The notes below the pieces were generated by a model. It did no database searches. It saw only the letters and a list, made by a program, of their open reading frames with translations, and had not been told where the DNA came from. Below, in pieces: positions 50,858 through 59,981 of a stretch of DNA of 64,000 nucleotides (within the stretch, counting starts at the first letter, position 1; every line of letters starts with the position of its first letter). Origin of the DNA: Paraburkholderia nodosa (GTDB taxonomy: Bacteria > Pseudomonadota > Gammaproteobacteria > Burkholderiales > Burkholderiaceae); contig NZ_MCNV01000015.1 in assembly GCF_001718195.1 (NCBI RefSeq), forward strand, positions 124,001-188,000, in the 5' to 3' direction. The position numbers and the translations under genes were made by a program.

Positions 50858-52072
50858 TTACTGCGCGACCTGACTCAGCCAGGCGTCGCGACGGGCCGCC
50901 ACGGTCTCCGCGGACGCGCCGACCAGTTGCGCGTACACGCCGGGCGCCGTGGCGCCCTCGGTACTGATCAACAGGACGCGTGAGGCAGCGTCGAGCCCTG
51001 CTGCGCGCGCGAGATCGGGTTCGCGCATTAGCATCGCGAGGCCCGCAAGCCCTGCCGCGCCCGATTCGCCCGCTACGATCGGCACGTCGCCTGCCGCGCC
51101 GGTGGCGAGGCTACGCATCGCCTCCACGGCATCCTCGTCGTAGATCAGCATGAAGTTGTCAACACACGGCTCGAGTATCTGCCACGCGAGCGGCGACGTC
51201 TCCCCGCACGCAAGGCCCGCCATCACGGAATCGACCGACCCGGTGGCTTTCGCTGCGCGGCCGGCGATGGCGCTTTGATACAGGCAGTCGGCCTGGCGCG
51301 GTTCGACCACGATGAAACGCGGACGCGCCGCGCCATGATGCTCCCACAGGTAGCTGGCTACGCCGGCCGCGAGCCCGCCCACGCCGCCCTGCAGAAACAC
51401 GTGCGTCCACGCATCGCCGGACTGTTCGATGAGTTCCGCCGCGATGGTGCCGTAGCCTTGCATGACGTCGCGCGGGATCGCCTCGTAGCCGCCATAGGAG
51501 GTATCGGAAACGACGTGCCAGCCGTTCGTTTTCGCCAGTTGCGCCGCGTGCTCGACCGATTCGTCATAGTTGCCGACGATGCGAACGATACGCGCGCCGT
51601 ACGCGGCGATCGCCGCTTCGCGCTCGACGCTGACGTTCGCATGCAGCACGATCACGCAGTTACAGCCAATCGATTGCGCGGCTGCGGCGAGCGCCTTGCC
51701 GTGGTTGCCATCGGTCGCGCTGATGACCGTGAGGTTCGTGACCATCTCGCCGTAGCGGCCTTCGATCAGCTTGCGAGGATCGATCTCCTGCAGGGGCCAC
51801 AGGCGCATGATGAGGCGCATCAGCGCGATGGGTGCGCCCAGCGCCTTGAAGCTGCCAAGAGGAGAACGAAACGATTCGTCCTTGAGTCCAATGCGAGCAA
51901 CGCCCAGACGCGCCGCTGCGCCGTCCAGATCCCAGAGCGGCGTGGACTCCGGGCTGATCAGCGACCAACCGGCGAGCCATGCCCGGCTCTCGTCGCCCGA
52001 TTTCACGTTCAGGATGGCCCCGAGCGTTTCGGGGTAGGCATGGCGCGTGGCGCGCGGGTTGGCGATCAGCAT
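50858..52072 (-). CDS. dpaL: Diaminopropionate ammonia-lyase
   Basis: A 404-residue PLP enzyme: LKDESFRSPLGSFKALGAP with PLP lysine K76, ISATDGNHGKALAAAAQ, FLQGGVGGLAAGVASYLW and AGESGAAGLAGLAML. It splits 2,3-diaminopropionate to pyruvate and ammonia. The ATG at 52072 fits the family start; the longer reading does not. It is divergent from an Lrp-type regulator, its probable controller. Confidence 0.92.
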   Translation of the reverse strand: MLIANPRATRHAYPETLGAILNVKSGDESRAWLAGWSLISPESTPLWDLDGAAARLGVARIGLKDESFRSPLGSFKALGAPIALMRLIMRLWPLQEIDPRKLIEGRYGEMVTNLTVISATDGNHGKALAAAAQSIGCNCVIVLHANVSVEREAAIAAYGARIVRIVGNYDESVEHAAQLAKTNGWHVVSDTSYGGYEAIPRDVMQGYGTIAAELIEQSGDAWTHVFLQGGVGGLAAGVASYLWEHHGAARPRFIVVEPRQADCLYQSAIAGRAAKATGSVDSVMAGLACGETSPLAWQILEPCVDNFMLIYDEDAVEAMRSLATGAAGDVPIVAGESGAAGLAGLAMLMREPDLARAAGLDAASRVLLISTEGATAPGVYAQLVGASAETVAARRDAWLSQVAQ

Positions 52073-52187
52073 GGGTGGGCTCCGGTGGACTTGCGATGTC
52101 GAAATGATATTGCGCAGCCCCCGCGAAAAAGTCTCATAATGCGGCCACGTCACGCAAAAAAATATCGACTTTCAGGCTCCCGCGTAA

Positions 52188-52667
52188 ATGGCGACACATC
52201 TAGACTCCTTCGACCGCAAACTCCTGATGGAAGTCCAGCGCGACGCCCAGATTCCCCAAAACGAACTCGGCGCACGCGTGAACCTCTCTACGGCTGCGGT
52301 GAACCGGCGTTTGCGCCGTCTCGCCGACGAAGGCGTGATCGACCATTACGCGGCGATCGTCTCACCCGAGAAGGTCGATCATCCCATCACGATCGTCGCG
52401 ACCGTCGAGGTGGAGAGCGAGCAGATCGACTTGCTGGACGCCATGAAGCGCACCTTCGAGCGCTGCCCGCAGATTCAGCAGTGCTACTACGTCGCGGGCG
52501 AGTGGGATTTCGTGCTCATTTTTGCGGTGCGTAACATGGACCAGTACACGGAACTCACGCGCGAGCTATTCTTCTCGAACAACAACGTGAGGCGGTTCAA
52601 GACGCTGGTGAGCATGAGCCGCGTGAAGGTGGGACTCGAAGTGCCGCTCGCGCTCGACGGCGAATGA
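52188..52667 (+). CDS. Lrp/AsnC-family transcriptional regulator
   Basis: A 159-residue regulator: N-terminal HTH (LDSFDRKLLMEVQRDAQ, VNLSTAAVNRRLRRLADEGV) and a C-terminal RAM ligand domain (CYYVAGEWDFVLIFAVRNM). It is divergent from the diaminopropionate ammonia-lyase over 115 bp, the usual set-up for local amino-acid control. Confidence 0.95.
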   Translation: MATHLDSFDRKLLMEVQRDAQIPQNELGARVNLSTAAVNRRLRRLADEGVIDHYAAIVSPEKVDHPITIVATVEVESEQIDLLDAMKRTFERCPQIQQCYYVAGEWDFVLIFAVRNMDQYTELTRELFFSNNNVRRFKTLVSMSRVKVGLEVPLALDGE

Positions 52668-52726
52668 CGAATGCGGGCTGCGACGCAGACGCCACGCGGT
52701 CATCTGAACAACAGGAGCCACGACCC

Positions 52727-53488
52727 ATGAGCGACGCCGTGCATCATGCTGGAGCCATTGAAAGCGAAGACTTGTTCCACCACCCGGAAATCGCGACGCT
52801 GCGCGCGGACCTCGCGCTCGCACTGCGTGCCGCCGCGCATTTCGGGTTGGGTGAGGGCGTCTGCAATCACTTCAGTGTCGCGCTTCCCGGCGAAGACGGC
52901 CTCTTTCTGCTGAACCCGCGCGGCCTGATGTGGAGCGAGGTGATGGCCGACGACATCGTCATCGTCGACGCACAGGGGGACGTGATGGCGGGCCGCCATG
53001 CCGTGGAGCCGACGGCGATGTTCATTCATGCCGCCATCCACGGCATCGCGAAGAAGGCCTGCGTGCTGCATACGCACATGCCGTATGCGACCGCCCTCAC
53101 GCTCACGGTGGACTGCGGGCTCGATACGACCTTGTCGCAGAACGCGATGCGCTATCACGGCCGCGTCGCCCTCGACCGCGAGTACAACGGCCTCGCGCTC
53201 GGCCCCGAAGAAGGCGAGCGCATTGCGCATGCGGTCGACGGCAAGGACATCGGCTTCCTCGGCAATCACGGCGTGGTAGTGTGCGGCGAGCGCATCGACT
53301 ACGCGTTCGACGACCTCTATTACCTGGAGCGCGCCTGCGCCGCGCAGGTGCTCGCGGGCTCGACCGGGCGCGCGTTGCGGCCCGTGGCGCCCGAACTCGC
53401 GCAGCGCGTGGCCGACCAGATTCAGGGCGAGCGATTGCAATCGGAGTTGTTCTTCGCGGCGCTGCGAAGAACCCTCACGCATGCCTGA
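52727..53488 (+). CDS. Class II aldolase/adducin-family protein
   Basis: About 253 residues from the ATG at 52727, which has AGGAG nine bases upstream; an ATG at 52664 overlapping the Lrp stop would add 21 residues. Motifs: GEGVCNHFSVALPGEDGLFL, LHTHMPYATALTL with the metal-binding His pair and GNHGVVVCG with the third His. Such proteins cleave or isomerise sugar phosphates; the substrate here is unknown. Confidence 0.9.
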   Translation: MSDAVHHAGAIESEDLFHHPEIATLRADLALALRAAAHFGLGEGVCNHFSVALPGEDGLFLLNPRGLMWSEVMADDIVIVDAQGDVMAGRHAVEPTAMFIHAAIHGIAKKACVLHTHMPYATALTLTVDCGLDTTLSQNAMRYHGRVALDREYNGLALGPEEGERIAHAVDGKDIGFLGNHGVVVCGERIDYAFDDLYYLERACAAQVLAGSTGRALRPVAPELAQRVADQIQGERLQSELFFAALRRTLTHA

Positions 53489-53501
53489 CGAAAGGGCCGC
53501 C

Positions 53502-54266
53502 CTACCTCCCCTGCCACACCGCCTTGCGCTTCTCCGCGAACGCCGCCGCGCCCTCTCGCGCGTCGGCGGAAGCGAACACCGGGTCCGTGATCTCGCGCTG
53601 ACGCGCGAACATCTGAGCACTGGACCAGTCGCGCGATTCGCGCATCACGCGCTTGCTCGCGGCCACCGCGAGCGGGCCGTTCGCCACGATCTTCTGCGCG
53701 AGTTCGAGCGCGCCCGCCAGCGCTTCGCCCGGCGCGGTGAGACGGTTGACGAGGCCGAACTCGAAGGCCCGCTGGGCGCCGAACATGTCGCCGGTAAGCA
53801 CGAGCTCCATCGCGATACGCTCCGGCACCTGCTGTTGCAGACGCAACAATCCGCCAGCCGCGGCGCATAGCCCGCGCTTCACTTCGGGCAAACCGAACTG
53901 CGCGTTGTTCGCGGCCACGACGAGATCGCTCGCCAGCACGACTTCGAAGCCGCCCGCGAGCGCATAGCCTTCGACCGCCGCAATCAGCGGCTTGCGCGGC
54001 GGCGCTTCCGTGAGCCCGGCAAAGCCGCGGCCCGGCAGGCTCGGCCGTTCGCCTTCGAGAAAGCCCTTCAGGTCCATGCCCGCGCAAAACGTGCCGCCCG
54101 CGCCAGTGATGATGGCAAGCCGCAGATCGTCACGCTGTTCCAGTTCGTCCAGCGCGGCGGCTATCGCTTCGGCCACCGCCTTCGTGCAGGCGTTGCGTGC
54201 CTCGGGACGGTTGATCGTGAGGATCTGGATGCCGTCACAGAATTCGATCAGCAATTCGTCGCTCAT
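53502..54266 (-). CDS. Enoyl-CoA hydratase/isomerase-family protein
   Basis: A 254-residue crotonase: INRPEARNACT, oxyanion-hole motif GAGGTFCAGMDLKGF, VEGYALAGGFEVVLASDLVV and LPEVKRGLCAAAGGLLRLQ. Position of the usual second glutamate is occupied in FGLPEVKRG. It converges on the aldolase gene. It lies beside remnants of other CoA-pathway genes, so may be a survivor of a degraded pathway. Confidence 0.92.
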   Translation of the reverse strand: MSDELLIEFCDGIQILTINRPEARNACTKAVAEAIAAALDELEQRDDLRLAIITGAGGTFCAGMDLKGFLEGERPSLPGRGFAGLTEAPPRKPLIAAVEGYALAGGFEVVLASDLVVAANNAQFGLPEVKRGLCAAAGGLLRLQQQVPERIAMELVLTGDMFGAQRAFEFGLVNRLTAPGEALAGALELAQKIVANGPLAVAASKRVMRESRDWSSAQMFARQREITDPVFASADAREGAAAFAEKRKAVWQGR

Positions 54267-54294
54267 GGTCGGCCTCGCTCATGGTCGGCCTCGC

Positions 54295-54930
54295 TCAGCG
54301 CGGCTGCATGCGAATCGCGCCGTCAAGGCGAATGGTCTCGCCGTTGAGCATCGGATTCTCGAGAATGTGCAGCGCGAGCGCGGCGAATTCGTCGGCTTCA
54401 CCGAGTCGCGGCGGGAACGGCACCATGCGACCGAGCGATTCGCGAATTTCCTCGGGCAGGCGCGCGAGCAGCGGCGTGTCGAAGAGACCAAGTGCGATCG
54501 TGCACACACGGATGCCCTTGCTTGCCAGGTCGCGCGCGGCCACGAGCGTCATGCCCACCACGCCCGCCTTCGACGACGCATACGGCACCTGCCCGATCTG
54601 CCCTTCGTACGCCGCCACCGAAGCCGTGAGCACGCAAGCGCCGCGCTCGCCTCCGGCATCGGGCTCGTTGCGCGCCATCGCCGCCGCCGCGAGGCGCAGC
54701 GCATTGAAAGTGCCGAAGAGATTCACGCGCACCACGTTCTCATAGGCTTGGAGCGAGCCCGGCGAGCCGTCCTTCTCGATCAGGCGCACCGCGCCGCCAC
54801 GACCAGCGCAATGCACGAGCGAGCGCAGCGTGCCGCGCTTCGTAGCCGCCTCGAATACGGCGTTCATGTCGTCGGCGCTCGTCACGTCGGCGGGCACGAA
54901 GCTCGCGCGCGCGCCGAGTTCATCGGCCAC
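54295..54930 (-). pseudogene. Short-chain dehydrogenase (SDR) lacking its N-terminus
   Basis: Reads ARASFVPADVTSADDMNAVF, VHCAGRGGAVRL, the active YASSKAGVVGMT with SVAAYEG before it, and DEFAALALHILENPMLNGETIR at the end. The NAD-binding TGxxxGxG part is missing: the frame breaks off at about 54930 where an unrelated plus-strand fragment begins. Expected to be non-functional. Confidence 0.8.
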
Positions 54931-54941
54931 GGCCGCGTGTA

Positions 54942-55157
54942 CAGGAACGGATCGCCCAGGCGGTCGCCACGCGCACGCGCGATGAATGGACCGCCGTGTT
55001 CGAAGGCAGCGACGCATGCGTCACGCCCGTGCTGGGTCTTGCGGAAGCGCCGCTCGATGCGCACAACGTGGCGCGCGGCGCGTTCGCGCAGAGCGGCGGC
55101 GCATGGCAGCCGCAATGCGCGCCGCGCTTCGTGGACTACGGCGGCGAGAGCGCTTAA
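54942..55157 (+). pseudogene. C-terminal remnant of a CaiB/BaiF-type CoA-transferase
   Basis: The plus strand reads QERIAQAVATRTRDEWTAVF, EGSDACVTPVLGLAEAPLDA and HNVARGAF to a TAA at 55157. This is the C-terminal end of family III CoA-transferases/2-methylacyl-CoA racemases. About 300 residues are missing and it abuts the broken SDR head to head. Confidence 0.8.
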
Positions 55158-57265
55158 CCTCGCACCGCGCCCAGCGCTGCTTCGTCGTCGGCGAGCAGCG
55201 ACAGTTGCCCGCTCGCCACGATATGGCTCAGCGGCGCCGGGCGGCCGAGCAGATAGCCCTGCACTTCGTCGCAGCCTTCGTCGGCGAGCAGCGTGAGCTG
55301 CGCCTCGGTTTCGATGCCTTCGGCCAGCACCGGAATGCCGAGGCTCTTGCCGAGCGCGAGCACCGCGCGAATGATCGCGGTGGCCTGGCGGCTCGACTCG
55401 GCCTCGCTGATGAAAGACTGGTCGAGCTTGATCTTGTCGAACGGGAACGAGCGCAGCGTGTCGAGCGACGAGTAGCCAGTGCCGAAGTCGTCCAGCGCGA
55501 TGCTCACGCCGATCGCCTTGATTCGCTGCAGCACGTCGAGCGAGCGCTCGCGGTCCGCGAAAATGGTCGTCTCGGTCAGTTCCAGTTCCAGCCGCTCGGG
55601 CGCGAGGCCGGTCTCGACCAGCACGGTCTCGACGAGCTTCGGCAGGTCCGCGTGCGAGAACTGCACGGGCGAAAGATTCACCGCCACCTTGTACGGTGGC
55701 GACCACGAAACAGCGCGCGTGCAGGCCTCACGCAGCACCCAGGCGCCAATGCCGAGAATGAGGCCGTTCTCTTCGGCGAGCGGAATGAATTCGGCGGGCG
55801 AGATGAAGCCGAGCCGCGGATGCTCCCAGCGCAGCAGCGCTTCATAGCCGCAAATTTCGCCGCTCGCGATCGAGGTCTGCACCTGGTAGTGCACGCTCAG
55901 CTGCCCGCGCGCGAGCGCCTCGCGCAAGTCGTGCGTGAGCGAGCGGCGCGCCCGCGCGATCTCGTCCATCGCCGGCTCATAGAAGCACACCGACTGCGCC
56001 AGATCCGCCTTCGCGCGGTACATGGCGAGGTCGGCGTTGTTGATGAGCACGGTCTTGGTGGTGGCGTCGTCGGGATAGATGGCGACGCCAAGGCTCGCGC
56101 CCGAGAGCACTTCGGCGTCGTCGTAGCGCACCGGCCGGTACAGCGCGGTTTCGAGGCGCGAGAGCAGATCGCCGAGATCATCGCGCGAGGAGAAGCGCGT
56201 GAGCGCCACGAACTCGTCGCCGCCCACGCGCGCCACGAACTCGCCTTCGCGCATCAGGCTCGAAAGACGCCGCGCGAGAATGCGCAGCACTTCGTCGCCA
56301 GCGTGATGGCCGTGCAGGTCGTTGATTTCCTTGAAGCGGTTCAGGTCGATGCCGATGAGCGCCAGCTTGCGCGTGTCCTGCGTGCGTGCCAGTTCGGCGT
56401 CGATGCGTGCGTTGAAGCTCGCGCGATTGGGCAGGCCGGTGAGCATGTCGCTCATCGCCATCGTGCGCAGATGCTCGACGGATTCGGCGCGCACGCTGTC
56501 GTCGAGCAGAAAGCTCACGCAGCCCGCGCCTGCAATCACGAGCGCCATGCACGCCACGGCGAGCGCGAGCGCGTGCAACGCGGCGGGATTCGAAAAGTGT
56601 CCGTCGAGCGGCATCGGCACCACCTGGAACGCGGACATGCCGGTGAAGTGCAGCGCGGCGATGGCGAGCGCGAGCACGCCCGCCACGAGGCGCGCGGACG
56701 CGTCGGCGCTCGCTCGCGCGCTGGCCGCGTTCTCCTGCGGGCGCCGAGCGGCCACGCCCGCGAGATGCAGCGCGAGCGCGCTGATTGCGACTGCAAACAC
56801 GATCGACAAGGCGATCCCGACGCGATTCCAGATCACGATGCCTTCCACGCGATACGCGAGCATGCCTGCGTAATGCATGAGCGCGACCGCCAGCCCGACG
56901 ATCGCACCGCCCAGCGCGGGCGCAGCACGCGTGAGACGGTTCGCGGCGTGGCTCGTGGCGAGCAGGAACCCCGCGAAACTACCCACGAGCGCGATGAGCA
57001 GCGACGTGATGGTCAGCACGGGGTCGAAGGCGATCGGCACGCCCGGTTCGAAGCCGAGCATGGCGACGAAGTGCGTGCACCAGATATCGGCGGCGGCCAC
57101 GACGGCCGCGATGAACGACCAGCCCATGTGCTGCAGCGAACGCGTGGCGAACGCGCGCAGGACGAGCCGCGCCGTGACCCACGAGCCCGCGGCACAGATC
57201 AGCAGCGCGACGACGACGAGCCACAGGTTGTGTTTGTAGACGATGCAGCCCGCCACGCTCATCAT
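55154..57265 (-). CDS. MHYT-GGDEF-EAL cyclic-di-GMP signalling protein
   Basis: A 703-residue membrane protein. Residues 10-255 hold about seven helices with MHYT motifs (THFVAML, MHYAGM, LHFTGM), thought to sense oxygen, CO or NO. Then GGDEF (intact, 348-352) and EAL (475-477, EALLRW) domains with DDFGTGYSSL. Both catalytic motifs are intact, so it may make or break c-di-GMP. AAGGAG precedes ATGATG; the start overlaps the stop of a chemoreceptor remnant by ATGA. Confidence 0.93.
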   Translation of the reverse strand: MMSVAGCIVYKHNLWLVVVALLICAAGSWVTARLVLRAFATRSLQHMGWSFIAAVVAAADIWCTHFVAMLGFEPGVPIAFDPVLTITSLLIALVGSFAGFLLATSHAANRLTRAAPALGGAIVGLAVALMHYAGMLAYRVEGIVIWNRVGIALSIVFAVAISALALHLAGVAARRPQENAASARASADASARLVAGVLALAIAALHFTGMSAFQVVPMPLDGHFSNPAALHALALAVACMALVIAGAGCVSFLLDDSVRAESVEHLRTMAMSDMLTGLPNRASFNARIDAELARTQDTRKLALIGIDLNRFKEINDLHGHHAGDEVLRILARRLSSLMREGEFVARVGGDEFVALTRFSSRDDLGDLLSRLETALYRPVRYDDAEVLSGASLGVAIYPDDATTKTVLINNADLAMYRAKADLAQSVCFYEPAMDEIARARRSLTHDLREALARGQLSVHYQVQTSIASGEICGYEALLRWEHPRLGFISPAEFIPLAEENGLILGIGAWVLREACTRAVSWSPPYKVAVNLSPVQFSHADLPKLVETVLVETGLAPERLELELTETTIFADRERSLDVLQRIKAIGVSIALDDFGTGYSSLDTLRSFPFDKIKLDQSFISEAESSRQATAIIRAVLALGKSLGIPVLAEGIETEAQLTLLADEGCDEVQGYLLGRPAPLSHIVASGQLSLLADDEAALGAVRG

Positions 57266-57660
57266 GGGAAGATCTCCTTGTTCACCACTCGTTCACCCGG
57301 ACGTCGGACGAAGCCGCGTCCCTGTTCGCCCGCACGCGCGGCTTCCAGGCTGCCCGCCTGGTGTTCGGTACGCGCACTCAGGTTCGCGTTGCCTTCCGCG
57401 ATTTCGAGCGCGGCCTGCTCCACGTGCGCCGTGCTCGTGCTGACCTCCTGCATGGCGCGCGCCATCTGGGCGATCGCCCCCTTGAGCGCGACCGCCGTGG
57501 GCGCGCTGGCCGGAACGCCGTCCATCGCGAGGCACGAATACATGATCGCGTCGGCGGCGCGCGCGACGTCGTCGAGCGCGCGAATGACCACGCGCGGTGG
57601 CGAGCCGGACAGTCGAAGCGACTGCGCGCGACCCGGCGAATCTGCCAGCATGAACGACAC
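57262..57660 (-). pseudogene. Methyl-accepting chemotaxis protein remnant
   Basis: The frame reads MARAMQEVSTSTAHVEQAAL and EIAEGNANLSARTEHQAGSL, part of the MCP signalling domain, then jumps to AARAGEQGRGF, normally far downstream in the signalling hairpin. It then runs into unrelated residues. No transmembrane or sensor part is present. Confidence 0.75.
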
Positions 57661-57868
57661 TTGAATGAGGAAGAAAAGTTGCAGGTAGGCGTTAATGCGG
57701 CGGCAGCTGATGGACCTTGATGCGCCTGGTTGAATTCGGCTGCAAAAAGAGCCGCCGTAAAGGCATCGGCGCGACTCGTTGGCGGGCTCGACAGGGAAAA
57801 TCGGGACCGCGCACGAGTTTACGGCAGCAAATCAATAAACTTCAGGAAACCCTTTATGGGACAGGTAT

Positions 57869-57884
57869 TTGCAAACGTTTGCAA
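57869..57884. promoter_or_regulatory. 16-bp perfect palindrome TTGCAAACGTTTGCAA
   Basis: Lies 133 bp before the acyl-CoA dehydrogenase, in a 356-bp gap otherwise without features. Shape and sequence resemble LacI-family operators; it also recalls PsrA/FadR-like half sites CAAAC/GTTTG but with no spacer. Confidence 0.55.
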
Positions 57885-58016
57885 TGTTTTGGTCCCGTTT
57901 ATTTGCCGCTTGCCGAACGAGCCCCGTTTATCGCTGGAGAAACTACCAATAGCACGACCGTTCTATTTTAGGTACGCTAGCAGCCTTCTCCTCTCAAGAT
58001 GCGAGACCGTTCCGCC

Positions 58017-59864
58017 ATGTCGCTGATCCTTTCCCGCCGCGATCTGAACTTCCTGCTCTACGAATGGCTCGATGTCGAAAGCCTCACGCGTATTCCGCGC
58101 TACGCCGATCACACGCGCGAGACCTTCGACGCCGCGCTCGACACCTGCGAGAAGATCGCCACTGACCTCTTCGCGCCGCACAACAAGAAGAACGATCAGT
58201 ACGAACCGCACTTCGACGGCGAAACGGTCACGATCATCCCCGAGGTCAAGACGGCGTTGAAGGCGTTCAGCGACGCAGGCCTGATGGCCGCAGGTCAGGA
58301 CTACGAATACGGCGGCATGCAGTTGCCGCTCGTCGTCGAGAAGGCAGGCTTCGCGTGGTTGAAGGGGGCGAACGTCGGCACGAGCGCCTATCCGTTCCTC
58401 ACCATCGGCAACGCGAACCTGCTGCTCGCGCATGGCAGCGCAAAGCAGATCGACACCTTCGTGCGCCCCGAACTGGAAGGCCGCTATTTCGGCACGATGT
58501 GCCTTTCCGAGCCGCAAGCGGGTTCGTCGCTTTCGGATGTCGCCACGCGCGCCGACTTCGAATGCGACTCCCCGCTCGGCGCGCAATATCGTCTGCGCGG
58601 CAACAAGATGTGGATTTCGGGTGGCGAGCACGAGCTTGCCGAGAACATCGTGCACCTCGTGCTCGCCAAGATTCCCGGTCCCGACGGCAAGCTCATTGCG
58701 GGTGTCAAAGGCATCTCGCTGTTCGTCGTGCCCAAGTACCTCGTGAAGGAGGACGGCTCGCGCGGCGAGCGCAACGACGTCGTGCTCGCAGGCCTCAATC
58801 ACAAGATGGGCTATCGCGGCACGACGAACTGCCTGCTGAATTTCGGCGAAGGCACGCAGCACACGCCGGGCGGCCGCGCGGGCGCGATCGGCTACCTCGT
58901 GGGCGAGCCGCATCACGGGCTCGCGTACATGTTCCACATGATGAACGAGGCGCGCATTGGCGTGGGGCTCGGCGCGACGATGCTTGGCTATACCGGCTAT
59001 CTGCATGCGCTCGATTACGCGCGCAACCGTCCGCAAGGGCGTCCCGTGGGCGCGGCGGGCAAAGATCCGGCTTCGCCGCAGGTGAGGCTCGTGGAGCACG
59101 CCGACGTGCGCCGCATGCTGCTCGCGCAAAAGAGCTACGTGGAAGGCGCGCTCGCACTCAACCTCTGGTGCGCCAAACTCGTGGACGAAGCGGGTGCCGC
59201 CAGCGGCGCGGCGCGCGAGCCGCTCTCGCTGCTGCTGGACCTGCTCACCCCCATCGCGAAGAGCTGGCCTTCGCAATGGTGTCTCGCGGCCAACGACCTC
59301 GCCATCCAGGTGCACGGCGGCTATGGCTACACGCGCGAGTACAACGTCGAACAGTTCTATCGCGACAACCGTCTCAATCCGATCCACGAAGGCACGCATG
59401 GCATTCAGGGGCTCGACCTGCTCGGCCGCAAGGTCGTCATCAAGGACGGTGCGGCGCTCAAGGTCTTCGTGGCGCGCGTGCAGGCTACGCTCGAACGCGC
59501 ACACGCTTCGGGCACGGCAGACGAGGCCGCCCACGCAAGCACGCTCGCAGCCGCACTCGAGCGGCTCACGCAAGTCACGCGGCAGTTGTGGGCAGCCGGC
59601 GACCCAGCGGTGACGCTCGCCAATGCTTCGGTGTACCTGGAAGCGTTCGGCCACGTGGTCCTCGCCTGGGTGTGGCTCGAACAGGCGCTCGTGGCACGCG
59701 CGGCGCTCGCCAAAACCGGCGGCGAGGAGGCGGACTTCTATCGCGGCAAACTCGCGGCGGCCGCTTACTTCTTCGCATGGGAGTTGCCGAAAACCGGCGC
59801 GCAGTTCGATCTGCTCACCTCGCTCGACCGCACCACGCTCGATATGCAGGACGCGTGGTTCTAA
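58017..59864 (+). CDS. Acyl-CoA dehydrogenase with C-terminal extension (FadE-like)
   Basis: A 615-residue enzyme: MCLSEPQAGSSLSDVATRA and GNKMWISGGEHEL (FAD/substrate region), MGYRGTTNCLLNFG, CLAANDLAIQVHGGYGYTRE and the catalytic region YNVEQFYRDNRLNPIHEGTHGIQ with the base Glu. The last ~120 residues are the extra helical domain of the long-chain ACAD group. It oxidises acyl-CoA in beta-oxidation. An ATG at 57999 would add six residues. Confidence 0.94.
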   Translation: MSLILSRRDLNFLLYEWLDVESLTRIPRYADHTRETFDAALDTCEKIATDLFAPHNKKNDQYEPHFDGETVTIIPEVKTALKAFSDAGLMAAGQDYEYGGMQLPLVVEKAGFAWLKGANVGTSAYPFLTIGNANLLLAHGSAKQIDTFVRPELEGRYFGTMCLSEPQAGSSLSDVATRADFECDSPLGAQYRLRGNKMWISGGEHELAENIVHLVLAKIPGPDGKLIAGVKGISLFVVPKYLVKEDGSRGERNDVVLAGLNHKMGYRGTTNCLLNFGEGTQHTPGGRAGAIGYLVGEPHHGLAYMFHMMNEARIGVGLGATMLGYTGYLHALDYARNRPQGRPVGAAGKDPASPQVRLVEHADVRRMLLAQKSYVEGALALNLWCAKLVDEAGAASGAAREPLSLLLDLLTPIAKSWPSQWCLAANDLAIQVHGGYGYTREYNVEQFYRDNRLNPIHEGTHGIQGLDLLGRKVVIKDGAALKVFVARVQATLERAHASGTADEAAHASTLAAALERLTQVTRQLWAAGDPAVTLANASVYLEAFGHVVLAWVWLEQALVARAALAKTGGEEADFYRGKLAAAAYFFAWELPKTGAQFDLLTSLDRTTLDMQDAWF

Positions 59865-59890
59865 AGCCGCGATCACGGAGCGAAAGCCAG

Positions 59891-59931
59891 GCGCCCCAAA
59901 AGACCGGACTGGCGTCGGCCTTTTGGGGCGC
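59891..59931. terminator. Bidirectional terminator between convergent genes
   Basis: GCGCCCCAAAAG and CTTTTGGGGCGC pair over 12 bp, with CCG/CGG continuing after one mismatch; the A/T blocks supply T runs in both directions. It lies between the acyl-CoA dehydrogenase and the UgpB-like gene. Confidence 0.75.
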
Positions 59932-59981
59932 TGCCCGATGCCTCACGCGAGGCATCGGTTCACTTCACGTGCGTCGGGCCG

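Noticed and set aside
54986..57664. 892-codon open frame on the plus strand opposite the GGDEF/EAL gene
   Set aside because: Antisense shadow: Arg/His/Ala-rich, no known domain, and the opposite strand encodes intact MHYT, GGDEF and EAL motifs.
57869..57884. PsrA-type site
   Set aside because: Half sites match but PsrA motifs need a 2-4 bp spacer, absent here; kept only as an unassigned palindrome.
57963..59876. 637-codon open frame opposite the acyl-CoA dehydrogenase
   Set aside because: Antisense shadow without ribosome site or recognisable domain.
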